Source of the DNA: JAIVJM01 sp963816985
GTDB lineage: Bacteria > Acidobacteriota > Blastocatellia > Pyrinomonadales > Pyrinomonadaceae
DNA length: 64,000 nt
Direction of reading: 5' to 3'
Assembly: GCA_963816985.1 (NCBI GenBank)
Contig: CAWFMF010000004.1
Location: 4,588,001 to 4,652,000 of the forward strand
Shown here: positions 8,313-16,856 of the stretch, in pieces
Position numbering within the stretch: the stretch's first letter is position 1
How the letters are laid out: every line of letters starts with the position of its first letter
Notes under the pieces: generated by a model
The model's input: only the letters and a program-made list of their open reading frames with translations
Told to the model about the DNA's origin: nothing
Database searches by the model: none
Translations under genes and position numbers: made by a program

Positions 8313-8963
8313 TTACTTCGCCTCCGGCGCGGCCTCTGCGGGCTTGGCGGCGGGCTTCGCCTGTTTAGCGTTGGGCGGCTGGAGCTTTTCGGGCGAGACG
8401 TAGTAGGCCGTCAGTTTGAACTGCGCGTCCACGGTCTTCCCCGAATTGAGGTCGTTGGCGAGCTTCTCGTCGAGCTTCATGAACTTGAAGTCCGTGACCG
8501 AGACGATGCGCTGGTACGAGGCCATCTGCGCGAAGAACTGGCCGACGTTGTTGTAGGTGCCGGAGACTTCGACCTCGATGGGCTTGCCCGTGTAGAAGTC
8601 CTCCTGCACGTCGTCCTTCGGCGAGAAGCGGCGGACGGAGAGGCGGCCCCGCGCGCGATCCTGGATGTTCTGCAACACCATCGTCAGCTCGCGCTGTTCG
8701 GGCAGGAGCGCCTTCAAGTCTTCGTAGTCGGCCTGCGCGCGCGCGAACGACGCCTTGAACTCGTTGAGCCGCTGCGAGGCGATCTGCGCGCCCGCGTTCT
8801 CGCGCTGCAACTGCTCGACCTTGGCGGAGACCTCGGCGGTCTCGGCGCGCGTGCCGCTCGTGAACAGATACCAGAATCCGAGGTAGAGCACGAGCGCGGC
8901 GCAGCCGAACGCGGCGGCGTGAACGTACCAGGGCTTTTCTTGGAGGACTTCGATTTTGAACAT
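8313..8963 (-). CDS. pilO: Type IV pilus inner-membrane protein PilO
   Basis: 216 residues. A single membrane helix (about residues 14-34) is followed by a coiled coil (ETAEVSAKVEQLQRENAGAQ region) and then a ferredoxin-like periplasmic domain with FSPKDDVQEDFYTGKPIEVE and GTYNNVGQFFAQMA, the usual PilO pattern. It heterodimerises with PilN and sets up the periplasmic alignment complex. The C-terminal tail is Ala/Lys/Pro-rich. It lies between pilN and pilP in the usual order. Confidence 0.9.
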   Translation of the reverse strand: MFKIEVLQEKPWYVHAAAFGCAALVLYLGFWYLFTSGTRAETAEVSAKVEQLQRENAGAQIASQRLNEFKASFARAQADYEDLKALLPEQRELTMVLQNIQDRARGRLSVRRFSPKDDVQEDFYTGKPIEVEVSGTYNNVGQFFAQMASYQRIVSVTDFKFMKLDEKLANDLNSGKTVDAQFKLTAYYVSPEKLQPPNAKQAKPAAKPAEAAPEAK

Positions 8964-9014
8964 CGCTATTATCGTTCCCTTCTTCGGGCCGTGTCTCTTC
9001 TGCCGCTCGCCGCG

Positions 9015-9713
9015 TTACTTGCTGGCGACCTGATTGGCGGGCGCTTTCTCCGCGCCCGCCTTCGCCGGCGGGGCGGCGGGCGGCGCGAGCGGGCCGTAGC
9101 GGCACTTGATCTTGAACTTGACGGTTTCGGGCTTGTGCGCCGTGTCAATCTCGCCGAGGGACGCGTCGTAGTCCTTGGCGTTAATCGTCAGCTCCTTGCG
9201 CTCGGTCTCGATGTTGACGTTGGCGAAAGTGCCCGAAGAGAATTCGAGGCTGCGACCGAACTGCGTGACGGCGGCCTCGTTCGGCGAGTGGCCCTCGATG
9301 ATGACCTCGCCGCCCTTCTGCTCGATTGATTCGAGCCGGAAGTCGGGCGCGGCGGGCAGGCGCTCGTTGATCGCCGAGAGCAGCGCGACCGGCCCCTGCT
9401 GCGAGGCCCGCAGCTTCTTGATGGCCTCGATGCGCGTCTCGATGTTCTTGATCTTCTTTTCGAGCTCGGCCTGCTCCTTATTGATGGCGGCCATCTGCGC
9501 GGCGATCTGCTCCTGCTTTTCGAGCTCGACCTTGACGCGCGCGTTCTCGGCGTTGGCGCTCACGAAGTCGAAGGCCATGCCGCACGCCATGAGGGCGAAG
9601 ACGCAGGCTCCCAGCAGCCAGAAGCGCGTGCGCGGGTCGGCGACTTTCTGCTCGACGATGCCGGCGCTCCTCGCGCGGTCGGTGACGGAGTCTAAAAGGT
9701 TTACCTTAATCAT
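9015..9713 (-). CDS. pilN: Type IV pilus inner-membrane protein PilN
   Basis: 232 residues. The first residues MIKVNLL form the conserved PilN cytoplasmic peptide that docks into PilM. A membrane helix (about 30-50), a long coiled coil (VKVELEKQEQIAAQMAAINK onward) and a periplasmic domain with LSAINERLPAAPDFRLESIE follow. Its ATG abuts the TAA of pilM directly, so translation is coupled. Confidence 0.92.
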   Translation of the reverse strand: MIKVNLLDSVTDRARSAGIVEQKVADPRTRFWLLGACVFALMACGMAFDFVSANAENARVKVELEKQEQIAAQMAAINKEQAELEKKIKNIETRIEAIKKLRASQQGPVALLSAINERLPAAPDFRLESIEQKGGEVIIEGHSPNEAAVTQFGRSLEFSSGTFANVNIETERKELTINAKDYDASLGEIDTAHKPETVKFKIKCRYGPLAPPAAPPAKAGAEKAPANQVASK

Positions 9714-10775
9714 TTAAGCTTCCACTCCTCTCAGGGCGAGCCCCACGGCGACCGCCATCTCCGGCACGACCTCGCGCATGTAGTCCGGGTCGAAGCGGCG
9801 CGCGTCAACCTTGATGCGGCGGAACGGGTCGAGCCTTTCGACCGGGATTTCAAAACGGTTCGAGAGGAATTCCGGCAGCCCCTTCAACTTCGAGCCGCCG
9901 CCCGAAATGAAAATCTTCTGCACGGCGGCGTTGCTGTCCTCGGCGGTCGCGCGGAAGAAGTCGAACGTCTTCGAGATTTCGAGCGCCAGCAGATCGGAGA
10001 CCGTTTCGAGCACGCCGTCCGTGTCCATCGCCTCGCCGTTCGAGGGCGCGGGGCCGCCGCGCTTGACCGCTTCGGCCTGCTCGTAGGTGAGCCCCAGCTC
10101 CTTCTGCAAGAGCGACGTGTACTGGTTGCCGCCGACCGAGACGTCGCGCGTGAAGACGCTGCGGACGCCCTTCAGGATGTTGATGTTCATCGTCGAAGCG
10201 CCGACGTTTAAGAGCGCGACGATGAGCTCGTCGGGCGGCTCGTAGTTGATCTCGTAGCAGTTCTGGAGCGCGAAGGCGTCAACGTCTATGACGGCGGGCT
10301 GCTTGCCCGCGAGCTGGATCGCCTGTCGGAGGTTGGCGATGGAGTCGCGCTTGCAGGCAGCCATCAGGACGTGCAGAGAGTCAGCCCCGGAGCCGACGAC
10401 CTGGTAGTCGAGGCTCACGTCGCCGATGTCGAACGGGATGTGCTCCTCGGCGTGCCAGTCAATGGACTCTTCGAGCTCCTCGCGCGACATCTGCGGGACG
10501 ATGATGTTCTTGACGATGACGGAGCTGCCGGAGACGCCTGCGGCCACGCGGTCGGTCTTGATCTGGCCGTCGCGGAAGATGCCGGCGATGACGTTCGAGA
10601 CGTCGTTAAGCTCCATGATCTGGCCGTCAACGACCGTGTCGGGCTGGAGGCTCTCGAAGCCGAGGTTGGTCAGCGCGAGCGAGCCGGGCTTGCCCGACAG
10701 CTCGACCGCTTTGACCGAACTCGAACCGATGTCGAGGCCCACGAGGCCCTTCTTGCCGAGATTTCTTTTGAGCAT
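9714..10775 (-). CDS. pilM: Type IV pilus actin-like ATPase PilM
   Basis: 353 residues with the actin/FtsA fold. The phosphate-1 motif GLDIGSSSVKAVEL is near the N-terminus, LLNVGASTMNINIL forms phosphate-2, and IFISGGGSKLKGLPEFLSNR is the adenosine motif. PilM is cytoplasmic, binds ATP and the PilN N-terminus, and links the platform to the motor ATPases, none of which is encoded here. It is the first gene of the pilM-N-O-P-Q-Roadblock operon and lies about 500 nt downstream of a sigma70-like promoter, with a structured leader in between. Confidence 0.95.
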   Translation of the reverse strand: MLKRNLGKKGLVGLDIGSSSVKAVELSGKPGSLALTNLGFESLQPDTVVDGQIMELNDVSNVIAGIFRDGQIKTDRVAAGVSGSSVIVKNIIVPQMSREELEESIDWHAEEHIPFDIGDVSLDYQVVGSGADSLHVLMAACKRDSIANLRQAIQLAGKQPAVIDVDAFALQNCYEINYEPPDELIVALLNVGASTMNINILKGVRSVFTRDVSVGGNQYTSLLQKELGLTYEQAEAVKRGGPAPSNGEAMDTDGVLETVSDLLALEISKTFDFFRATAEDSNAAVQKIFISGGGSKLKGLPEFLSNRFEIPVERLDPFRRIKVDARRFDPDYMREVVPEMAVAVGLALRGVEA

Positions 10776-11052
10776 AGTCTATGTGTTCCTAACGACCCGA
10801 AGGCATCGCAGACGGTTGAGCCGCCTGAGTCGTGCGCGGACGCGGCGGACTCGCGCGCGTGTGGAAGGGGTGACGGAAGCGGATTTCATGGGTTGCGGGA
10901 CTGAAGTCTGAAACGGGGCGGGAGAATTGTTTGCGTCGGGCGTCCGCCCGTGTCTGAGGTGGGACGAGGCTGAGAGCCGCGCTTCCGTTGAAGTTTTCAG
11001 AATCGAGGCGGGATCGCCGCAACGACGCAAGCTCCGTGGTTGCTCTGCTGCG

Positions 11053-11168
11053 ACTCAAGAGGTCTCCCCTTCGGTAACCCGGCCAAGTCGAAATCCCGCG
11101 AACGGCGGTCTCGACTCCCGTGGCTTTGCGGCCTGCGCTCGCGCGCAGTGTGCGTTTATCGGTTGAGT
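11053..11168 (-). ncRNA. Candidate GEMM-like (cyclic-dinucleotide) riboswitch in the pil leader
   Basis: Read on the minus strand, the leader contains GATAAACGCACA, a GC hairpin capped by a GCGA tetraloop (CTGCGC-GCGA-GCGCAG), then GCCGCAAAGCCACGGG, a second helix (AGTCGA...TCGACT), and finally GGCCGGGTTACCGAA. The GNRA-capped helix, the GCAAAGCC-A-GGG segment and the GCCGGGTTaCCGAA segment are hallmarks of the GEMM-I family, which senses c-di-GMP or cGAMP. ACTCAA (5') and TTGAGT (3') can close the element. The 5' part next to the first helix departs from the consensus as I remember it, so the ligand and even membership are not certain. It lies about 280-390 nt before pilM. Confidence 0.55.
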
Positions 11169-11289
11169 TTCAAAAAGGCTGCGGGACTTGTCTTTGAAGA
11201 AGGTTGACCCGCCGCCGAGGTTTTGTGTGTCGGGTCGCTTTTCCGTCTCACAGGCTTGTAAGTCGGGGCGAACCTCAACGGCCACAAAA

Positions 11290-11319
11290 ACTATAAATCA
11301 ACGAAGAGCCCTCTGTCAA
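11290..11319 (-). promoter_or_regulatory. pilM: Sigma70-type promoter of the pilMNOPQ operon
   Basis: On the minus strand TTGACA (11319-11314) is followed after 17 nt by TTATAG (11296-11291), or after 18 nt by TATAGT. Transcription would begin near 11283 and give a leader of about 510 nt that includes the riboswitch candidate. Apart from these elements, 10776-11560 holds no convincing gene; short open frames there lack ribosome binding sites. Confidence 0.6.
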
Positions 11320-11560
11320 TCACTATTTTGCAATGTTTAAATTGAAGTCTATTAACGGTTTGAAGTCGTTCCAGGATTTACTGGCAATATTTCCAGAACA
11401 GTCCTGACCGCTCTTCAAGATGCCTGAACAGGGTCTTGAGCCCTTTGTTCGTCCGGCGGGAACGTCAGTTGGTTTTCTGTTCATCCGTCCGTGCGGGTGC
11501 GAAAAGAAGGTCTTGGGCTTTCTTGCTAGACTCAATCGGCGGAAGTTACGATGCAGGCAT

Positions 11561-13282
11561 ATGAGAATCGCGCGCAGAGTAATCCTGTCGGCTTTCGTCA
11601 TCGCCCTTATCGCCTCGGCGTGGGTGTGGTGGAACCGCCCGGTTAAAGTTGACATGGCGGCCTACGTGCCCGCCGACTCGATTGTGTATTTCGAAGCGAA
11701 CAGCCTGCCCGAACTCCTGAGCGGCATCGCCTCGACCGACGCGTGGCGCGAGCTCGCGCCCGCCGCCGGCATCAACCGGGCCGTGGGGAGCGTCGGGTGG
11801 GCCGGTCGCTTCGTCACGCTGACGGGGCTCGGCTCCGGCGAATCGGTCGTCTTCTCGCGCGCGCAGATTGCCGTCACGGTGCAGGGCTTCGAGGCGGCTG
11901 AGGAGTCGGACACGGCGCTTAAATTCTCGCCGCGCGCGGCGCTCGTCGCCGAGACGCACACGAGCGAGGGGCGGACGCGGGCCGCCGTGGAAAAGTTGGT
12001 CGGAGACTTCGCGCGCCGCTCGTTCGGCTCGCCGAGCGTGGAGCGGAAGGAGGTTGACGGCTTTAGCTTCGTGACGTGGGCCGCGCCCGCAGGCACGCGT
12101 CGAAAGATCGTGACGGCGGTCGAGGGGAGCGTGGCCGTCGTGGGGAACGACGAGGCGACGGTGCGCGCGTGTCTGGAAGTCAGGCGCGGCGCGCGACCGA
12201 GCTTACAGGACAACGAGCAGTTGCGAGAGATGCGCTCAAAGCTCGACGCCGAAGGCGCGCTCGCGTTCGGCTTCGCGCCGTCAGGGAGCGCGACGAAGAT
12301 GATCGAGGTGTTCGCGCCGGTGTTCGTCGCGGGCGTCTCGGACAAGCCGGAGGTGCAGGGCTTTCTGGCGACGTTCCTCCCGCAGCTCGTCAACCAGCTC
12401 ATCGGGAGCGCCGGGTGGAGCGCGCGCGTCGTCAAAGGGACTATCGAAGACCATTATCTTTTGCGCCTGCCGGAAGGAGTGCCCGAACGTTTGGGTACGC
12501 CTTTCGAGGCTGCGGGCGGACAGGGGCGGGTCGCACCCGGACTCTTTCCGCGCGACGTTTATCAGGTTTCCCACTACAGCTTTCGCGACCCTGACGCCGC
12601 GTGGCGCGGGCTGAACGCGGTCATCTCGTCGAAGGTTGACGCCTACCGCGCCTCCATCCTCTCAGTCGCGTTGGAGGCGCTGCTGAAGCCCTACGGCGTC
12701 GAGCGTCCGCGCGAATTTTTGCCCGCCGCCGGGCCTGACGCACACACGGCGCGGCTGGGCTCCGCGAGCGAAAATAAAGTTCTGGTCATCGGCGTGCGAG
12801 ACCGTGAAGCCCTGCGCCGTCTGGTGTTGGAGAGGCTCGGAAGGGGCGCACGTTCCGAACGCGTCGGGGGCGAAGAGATGTTGGTTTCGAGCGACCCAGA
12901 GGAGGGCGCGGCGAGTTTCGTCGGCGATTACCTGCTCCTCGGAGACGAGGAGGACGTGCGTCGCTGTCTTTTGACGCGGGCCGAGGGCCGGGCGGTTGTT
13001 GATGAAAGTATCGCTGAAGGAATGTCCGGCGGATTCTTTTCGGAGCCTGTATTCGCTCAGACGCGGACGCGCGACGCGGGAGCGGCTCGCACGGTCGTCT
13101 CACTTTTCGGGGGCGGCGCGCGCGGAGACGGCGCAAGGCGAGAAGCGCTCGAAAAGGCTCTGGCGCGTCACGCGCTGAGCGTCAGCGAGACGCGTCTGAA
13201 CGGGGACGGCTTCGAGAAGAAAACGCGCTCGGCCTTCGGTCAGTTCGGCGAAATCGCCTCCGTCTTCGCGCCGAGCGAATGA
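11561..13282 (+). CDS. DUF3352-like membrane-anchored protein
   Basis: 573 residues. A short N-terminal membrane helix (about residues 6-24) is followed by the family's opening, AAYVPADSIVYFEANSLPEL, and a long alpha/beta region with repeats of the type AAVVGNDEATVRACLEVRRG and YLLLGDEEDVRRCLLTR. Proteins that start with a pattern like xVPADSxxYxxVxxxP belong to DUF3352 and related acidobacterial families of unknown function. ATG 11561 is chosen because it puts the membrane helix at the N-terminus; in-frame codons upstream to 11420 look non-coding. It diverges from the pil operon. Confidence 0.65.
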   Translation: MRIARRVILSAFVIALIASAWVWWNRPVKVDMAAYVPADSIVYFEANSLPELLSGIASTDAWRELAPAAGINRAVGSVGWAGRFVTLTGLGSGESVVFSRAQIAVTVQGFEAAEESDTALKFSPRAALVAETHTSEGRTRAAVEKLVGDFARRSFGSPSVERKEVDGFSFVTWAAPAGTRRKIVTAVEGSVAVVGNDEATVRACLEVRRGARPSLQDNEQLREMRSKLDAEGALAFGFAPSGSATKMIEVFAPVFVAGVSDKPEVQGFLATFLPQLVNQLIGSAGWSARVVKGTIEDHYLLRLPEGVPERLGTPFEAAGGQGRVAPGLFPRDVYQVSHYSFRDPDAAWRGLNAVISSKVDAYRASILSVALEALLKPYGVERPREFLPAAGPDAHTARLGSASENKVLVIGVRDREALRRLVLERLGRGARSERVGGEEMLVSSDPEEGAASFVGDYLLLGDEEDVRRCLLTRAEGRAVVDESIAEGMSGGFFSEPVFAQTRTRDAGAARTVVSLFGGGARGDGARREALEKALARHALSVSETRLNGDGFEKKTRSAFGQFGEIASVFAPSE

Positions 13283-13299
13283 GCGTCTCCGTTTTGAGT

Positions 13300-14610
13300 T
13301 CACTCACCGATGGCGTGGGGGTCGAACGGGTGTTCGGAGAGGACGGCCCGGATGTTGACCTGCCCGAAGAGGGTTTCGATAAACGCCTCGAAGCGGTGGA
13401 GCACGGTCTGAAGCTCGGACTCGCTGAGGGCCGACTCGACATCTTCGACGAAGTGCTCGAAGGCGTCCCAGTCCTTGTACATCAGGAATCGCAGGCTGCC
13501 CGACGAGAACGCCGCGAGACGTTCGAGCAGCATCGCCTTCGGGTACGGCCCGACTTCGCCGCCCGTCCTCCGCACCTGCTCCAAGAGCCGCCAGAGGTCG
13601 CGCCGCAGTGCGAGCGACTGTTCGAGTCGCGTGCTGAAAGACGTGAAGAGCCGCGAGCCGTCGAGCCCCGGCTCGACGCTCTGCGCGAGCGCGACGACGG
13701 ACTGCTGGAAGCAGTCGCGCAAAAGCCCGTGCGCGTTCTCAACCTTGGCGTAGACCTGCTGCGGGTGGGCGAGCGCGCACAAGCCCACCAGCTCGTGCTC
13801 GTAGACTTTGCGCAGCTCCATGCGGATGGCGTAGGCCGTGCCGTCGAGCGCGTCGAGGATGTTTTTGCCCGCGCCTTCGACGTGCAGCGCACGGTTCTCC
13901 AAAAGGTCGAGCAGCTCCCTCGTCTCGTCGTGGACGAGCGCGAAGACGGGGAGGAGTTGTTTGAGGTGACCGTCCTTCCTGAGCGAGAGCTCGATGAAGC
14001 GCAGGTGTTCGAGCGAGCGCATGAAGGCCGAGAAGAGGTTGAGGAAGTCTTCGCCGAGTTCGTCCGGCGTGAGGCGGCCCGCGAGCGCGAGGAGCGGTTT
14101 GGGGAGCCCGTCGGGCGTGCGGTCGCAGGCCGCCGCCGAGAGCCGGCGCGCGGCTTCGCTCCGTTCGAGTTCGCGCGCGAGCATACTGCGCAGTCCCGAC
14201 CAGCCGCCGAACTGGATGGCCGCGGCCCTGAGCAGGCCGTCGCCGATGAGAGACCCGTCGTTGAGGGCTTCGTTCAGCGCGGGGAGCGATGCGCCCAGAC
14301 CGTCGTTCGAAAGCTCTTCGGCCACGAAGCGCAAGGCCGTGCCGGGAGTCGCCGCGTCGTCCCCGTCGTAGACGTTGGGCGCGGGCTCGTGCTGCGTGAG
14401 CTTGCCGATGAGGCCGAGACAGCGGAGCAGGATGGCGCGCGTGACGGCGACCTCGCAGGTGAAGTCGCGTTTGAGAATCGAAGCGCGCTCGGCTTCGTTG
14501 AGCGGGAGGTTTTCGAGGTCGAAGAAACTTCTGAGGGCGCGCAGCCACAAGCCCAGCTCAAGCGTCGGCGTCTCGTAGTCGCCCCCGTTCGGATTTTGTG
14601 CGTTGTCCAT
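13300..14610 (-). CDS. Conserved-looking protein of unknown function
   Basis: 436 residues, which I do not recognise. It is predicted soluble and mostly alpha-helical, with no signal peptide, membrane segment or known catalytic motif. Features are LELGLWLRALRSFFDLENLP near the start, FVAEELSNDGLGASLPALNE, a long Leu-rich middle (LLALAGRLTPDELGEDFLNL) and SGSLRFLMYKDWDAFEHFVE near the end. It converges with the DUF3352-like gene (18 bp between stops) and diverges from rdgB. Codon use matches its neighbours, so it is a real resident gene. Confidence 0.7.
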   Translation of the reverse strand: MDNAQNPNGGDYETPTLELGLWLRALRSFFDLENLPLNEAERASILKRDFTCEVAVTRAILLRCLGLIGKLTQHEPAPNVYDGDDAATPGTALRFVAEELSNDGLGASLPALNEALNDGSLIGDGLLRAAAIQFGGWSGLRSMLARELERSEAARRLSAAACDRTPDGLPKPLLALAGRLTPDELGEDFLNLFSAFMRSLEHLRFIELSLRKDGHLKQLLPVFALVHDETRELLDLLENRALHVEGAGKNILDALDGTAYAIRMELRKVYEHELVGLCALAHPQQVYAKVENAHGLLRDCFQQSVVALAQSVEPGLDGSRLFTSFSTRLEQSLALRRDLWRLLEQVRRTGGEVGPYPKAMLLERLAAFSSGSLRFLMYKDWDAFEHFVEDVESALSESELQTVLHRFEAFIETLFGQVNIRAVLSEHPFDPHAIGE

Positions 14611-14772
14611 TGCGACCCTGAGCCAGCCCCTTCAGTCCGCGCCTTTCGCGCCGACGATTCTAAACACGAAACGCTCCGGCAAGCAAAAATAAATGACGTG
14701 GCCGCCGGGCGGGGCGTTTATGCTGAAGGAATCGCCCGTTAAAATTTGGAGCCGCCGGAGGTCTCGGAAGCC

Positions 14773-15375
14773 TTGAGTGAAGAAGTCGAGCTGCTCGTCG
14801 CCACGCACAACGAGGGGAAGACGCGGGAATTGGTCGAGCTTCTCGCGGATATTCCTCTGCGGCTGCGAAGCCTCTCGGAGTTCCCGCGCATCGAGGAAGC
14901 CGAGGAGACCGGCGAGACTTTCATGGAGAACGCCGTGCTCAAGGCGCGGCACTACGGCTCGCGGAGCGGGCTGTGGACTCTGGCCGACGACTCCGGCCTC
15001 GTGGTGGACGCGCTCGGCGGCGAGCCCGGCGTCTACTCGGCGCGTTACGGCGGGCGCGGAATCTCTTACGCCGAACGGATGGCGCTCCTCCTCGAATCGC
15101 TCGACGCGACCGGGGACGAGCAGCGGCGCGCGCGTTTCGTCTGCGTCATCGCGCTCGCAGACCCTCGGACGGGCGGGATCGAAACATTCGAAGGCGTCTG
15201 CGAGGGACGCATCGCGGACGCGCCGAGGGGCACGGGCGGCTTCGGCTACGACCCACTGTTTATCCCCGAAGGCCACGCGCAAAGCTTCGGCGAGCTTCCG
15301 TCGGACATCAAGCAGAGCTTGAGCCACCGCGCGCGCGCGCTGTCGAAGGCGCGTCAATTCCTGAGTCGAAGATGA
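14773..15375 (+). CDS. rdgB: RdgB/HAM1-family non-canonical purine NTP pyrophosphatase
   Basis: 200 residues. It hydrolyses dITP, XTP and ITP to monophosphates, cleansing the nucleotide pool. The three family motifs are present: ATHNEGKTRELVELL at the N-terminus, the DDSGLVVDALGGEPGVYSAR catalytic block, and GGFGYDPLF with a final SHRARAL helix. No ATG is available; TTG 14773 follows a GGAGG site, and TTG 14746 is an alternative that adds nine residues. It diverges from the unknown gene at 13300-14610. Confidence 0.93.
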   Translation: MSEEVELLVATHNEGKTRELVELLADIPLRLRSLSEFPRIEEAEETGETFMENAVLKARHYGSRSGLWTLADDSGLVVDALGGEPGVYSARYGGRGISYAERMALLLESLDATGDEQRRARFVCVIALADPRTGGIETFEGVCEGRIADAPRGTGGFGYDPLFIPEGHAQSFGELPSDIKQSLSHRARALSKARQFLSRR

Positions 15376-15482
15376 GAGAAGCGCTCCGATTCGTCGAGTC
15401 TGCGATACTTCCCTTCCGCCTGCCTCGTCTCAAGTTTTTTATAACTCCCGCGACGGCTCTTCGTGTAAACTCGCAATCCTTC

Positions 15483-16847
15483 ATGGCACAGTTGAACGAG
15501 CCCACGCGCGAGGACGTGATTGCGGAGTATCACGAACTGCTGGCGTCGGACGAGAGTCTGACGGCGGAGTTTTTCGCGCGCCTCAAGGGACTGATGTCCG
15601 CCCGCCGTCTGGTTTACGGCGAGCGACACATCGGCGTCGCGCTGCGTCCGTACATGCTCACGCGCGAACAGTACGCGCGTCTGACTCACGCGGCGCAGAC
15701 GGTCGCCGGGGCGTTCGAGAAAGTCGAAGCGGCGCTTCTCTCGAATCACACGATGCTCGACCGCGTGGGCCTGACGGCGTTGGAGCGCAGGCTCGCGCTC
15801 GTCAACCCCGGCTTCAAAAGCTCCGCCGTGACGACGCGGCTCGACGCCTTCGTCTACGGCGAAGGGGTTCGGTTCGTCGAGTACAACGCCGAGAATCCTT
15901 CGAGCCTCCACGACCAGACCGAACTCAATCAAGTGCTCTTCGAGGTGCGAGCCCTCCAACGCATCTCGGAGCGTCACCGGCTGACGCAGCCCGACCCGAT
16001 TGCCGGTCTCCTGCGCGCGCTCGTCAAGACGTATCACGAGTGGGGCGGCGCGGCGAGCCCGCGCGTCGCCATCGTTGATTGGGCTGGCTTGCCGACCGAG
16101 AACGAGTTCATCCTCATCCGCAACTACTTCGCCTCGCGCGGCGTCCCGACGATCATCTGCGCGCCGGACGAGTTGGAATACGAGAGCGGCAATTTGCGTT
16201 GCGGAGACTTCCGTGTGGATTTGGTTTACAAGCGCGTCATCATCCACGAACTCCTCGAACGCTGCGGAGAGACGCACCCGCTCGTGCGCGCCTACGAGGA
16301 CGGGCGTGTCTGCCTCGTCAACCCTTTCCGCTGCAAGATAGTCCACAAGAAGGCCGCGTTCGAGTTCCTGACCGACGAAGCGTACTCGGACTGGTTTACC
16401 GACGCCGAGCGCAAAGTCCTGCGCGCCTGCGTGCCCTGGACGCGACGCTTCGAGGAGCGGCGCACGGACTATCGCGGACGTTCAATCGAGCTTACGGAGT
16501 TCGTCCGCGAGAATCGTGCGGGCTTCGTCCTCAAGCCGAACGACGACTACGGCGGTCACGGCGTCTTCATCGGCAACCGCGCGGACGAAACCGAATGGGA
16601 CGATTGCATCCGGCAGGCGCTCGCCGCCGATTACGTCGTGCAGGAGTTGATCGAGCTGCACACGGAAGAGTTCCCCGTCTTCGACGACGAGCGATGGGCG
16701 CTCCAACCGATGTACGTTGACATGAACCCTTTCCTCTTCCGGGGCGAGATGGACGGGGCGCTGGTTCGCCTCTCGACTTCGCCCGTCGTCAACGTCACGT
16801 CGGGCGGCGGCGAGACGGGCTTCTTCGTCCTCGAAGAGACGCTCTGA
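15483..16847 (+). CDS. ATP-grasp-fold protein, function unknown
   Basis: 454 residues. The sequence has the look of an ATP-grasp ligase with a pre-ATP-grasp domain: FVEYNAENPSSLHDQTELNQ in the middle, FVLKPNDDYGGHGVFIGNRA carrying the phosphate-binding Gly-rich loop, and a C-terminal LSTSPVVNVTSGGGETGFFV that would supply metal-binding residues. Such enzymes join a carboxylate to an amine or thiol through an acyl phosphate. Related circularly permuted ATP-grasp proteins include glutathionylspermidine synthase-like enzymes, but I cannot name the substrate. ATG 15483 is chosen over upstream in-frame codons that overlap rdgB. A kinase-like gene follows nine bases after its stop, suggesting a two-gene operon. 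Confidence 0.65.
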   Translation: MAQLNEPTREDVIAEYHELLASDESLTAEFFARLKGLMSARRLVYGERHIGVALRPYMLTREQYARLTHAAQTVAGAFEKVEAALLSNHTMLDRVGLTALERRLALVNPGFKSSAVTTRLDAFVYGEGVRFVEYNAENPSSLHDQTELNQVLFEVRALQRISERHRLTQPDPIAGLLRALVKTYHEWGGAASPRVAIVDWAGLPTENEFILIRNYFASRGVPTIICAPDELEYESGNLRCGDFRVDLVYKRVIIHELLERCGETHPLVRAYEDGRVCLVNPFRCKIVHKKAAFEFLTDEAYSDWFTDAERKVLRACVPWTRRFEERRTDYRGRSIELTEFVRENRAGFVLKPNDDYGGHGVFIGNRADETEWDDCIRQALAADYVVQELIELHTEEFPVFDDERWALQPMYVDMNPFLFRGEMDGALVRLSTSPVVNVTSGGGETGFFVLEETL

Positions 16848-16856
16848 CCGCTCAAC

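Noticed and set aside
11055..11285. A small open frame in the pil leader (GTG 11285, minus)
   Set aside because: No ribosome binding site, and it overlaps the riboswitch-like structure; the RNA element explains the sequence better.
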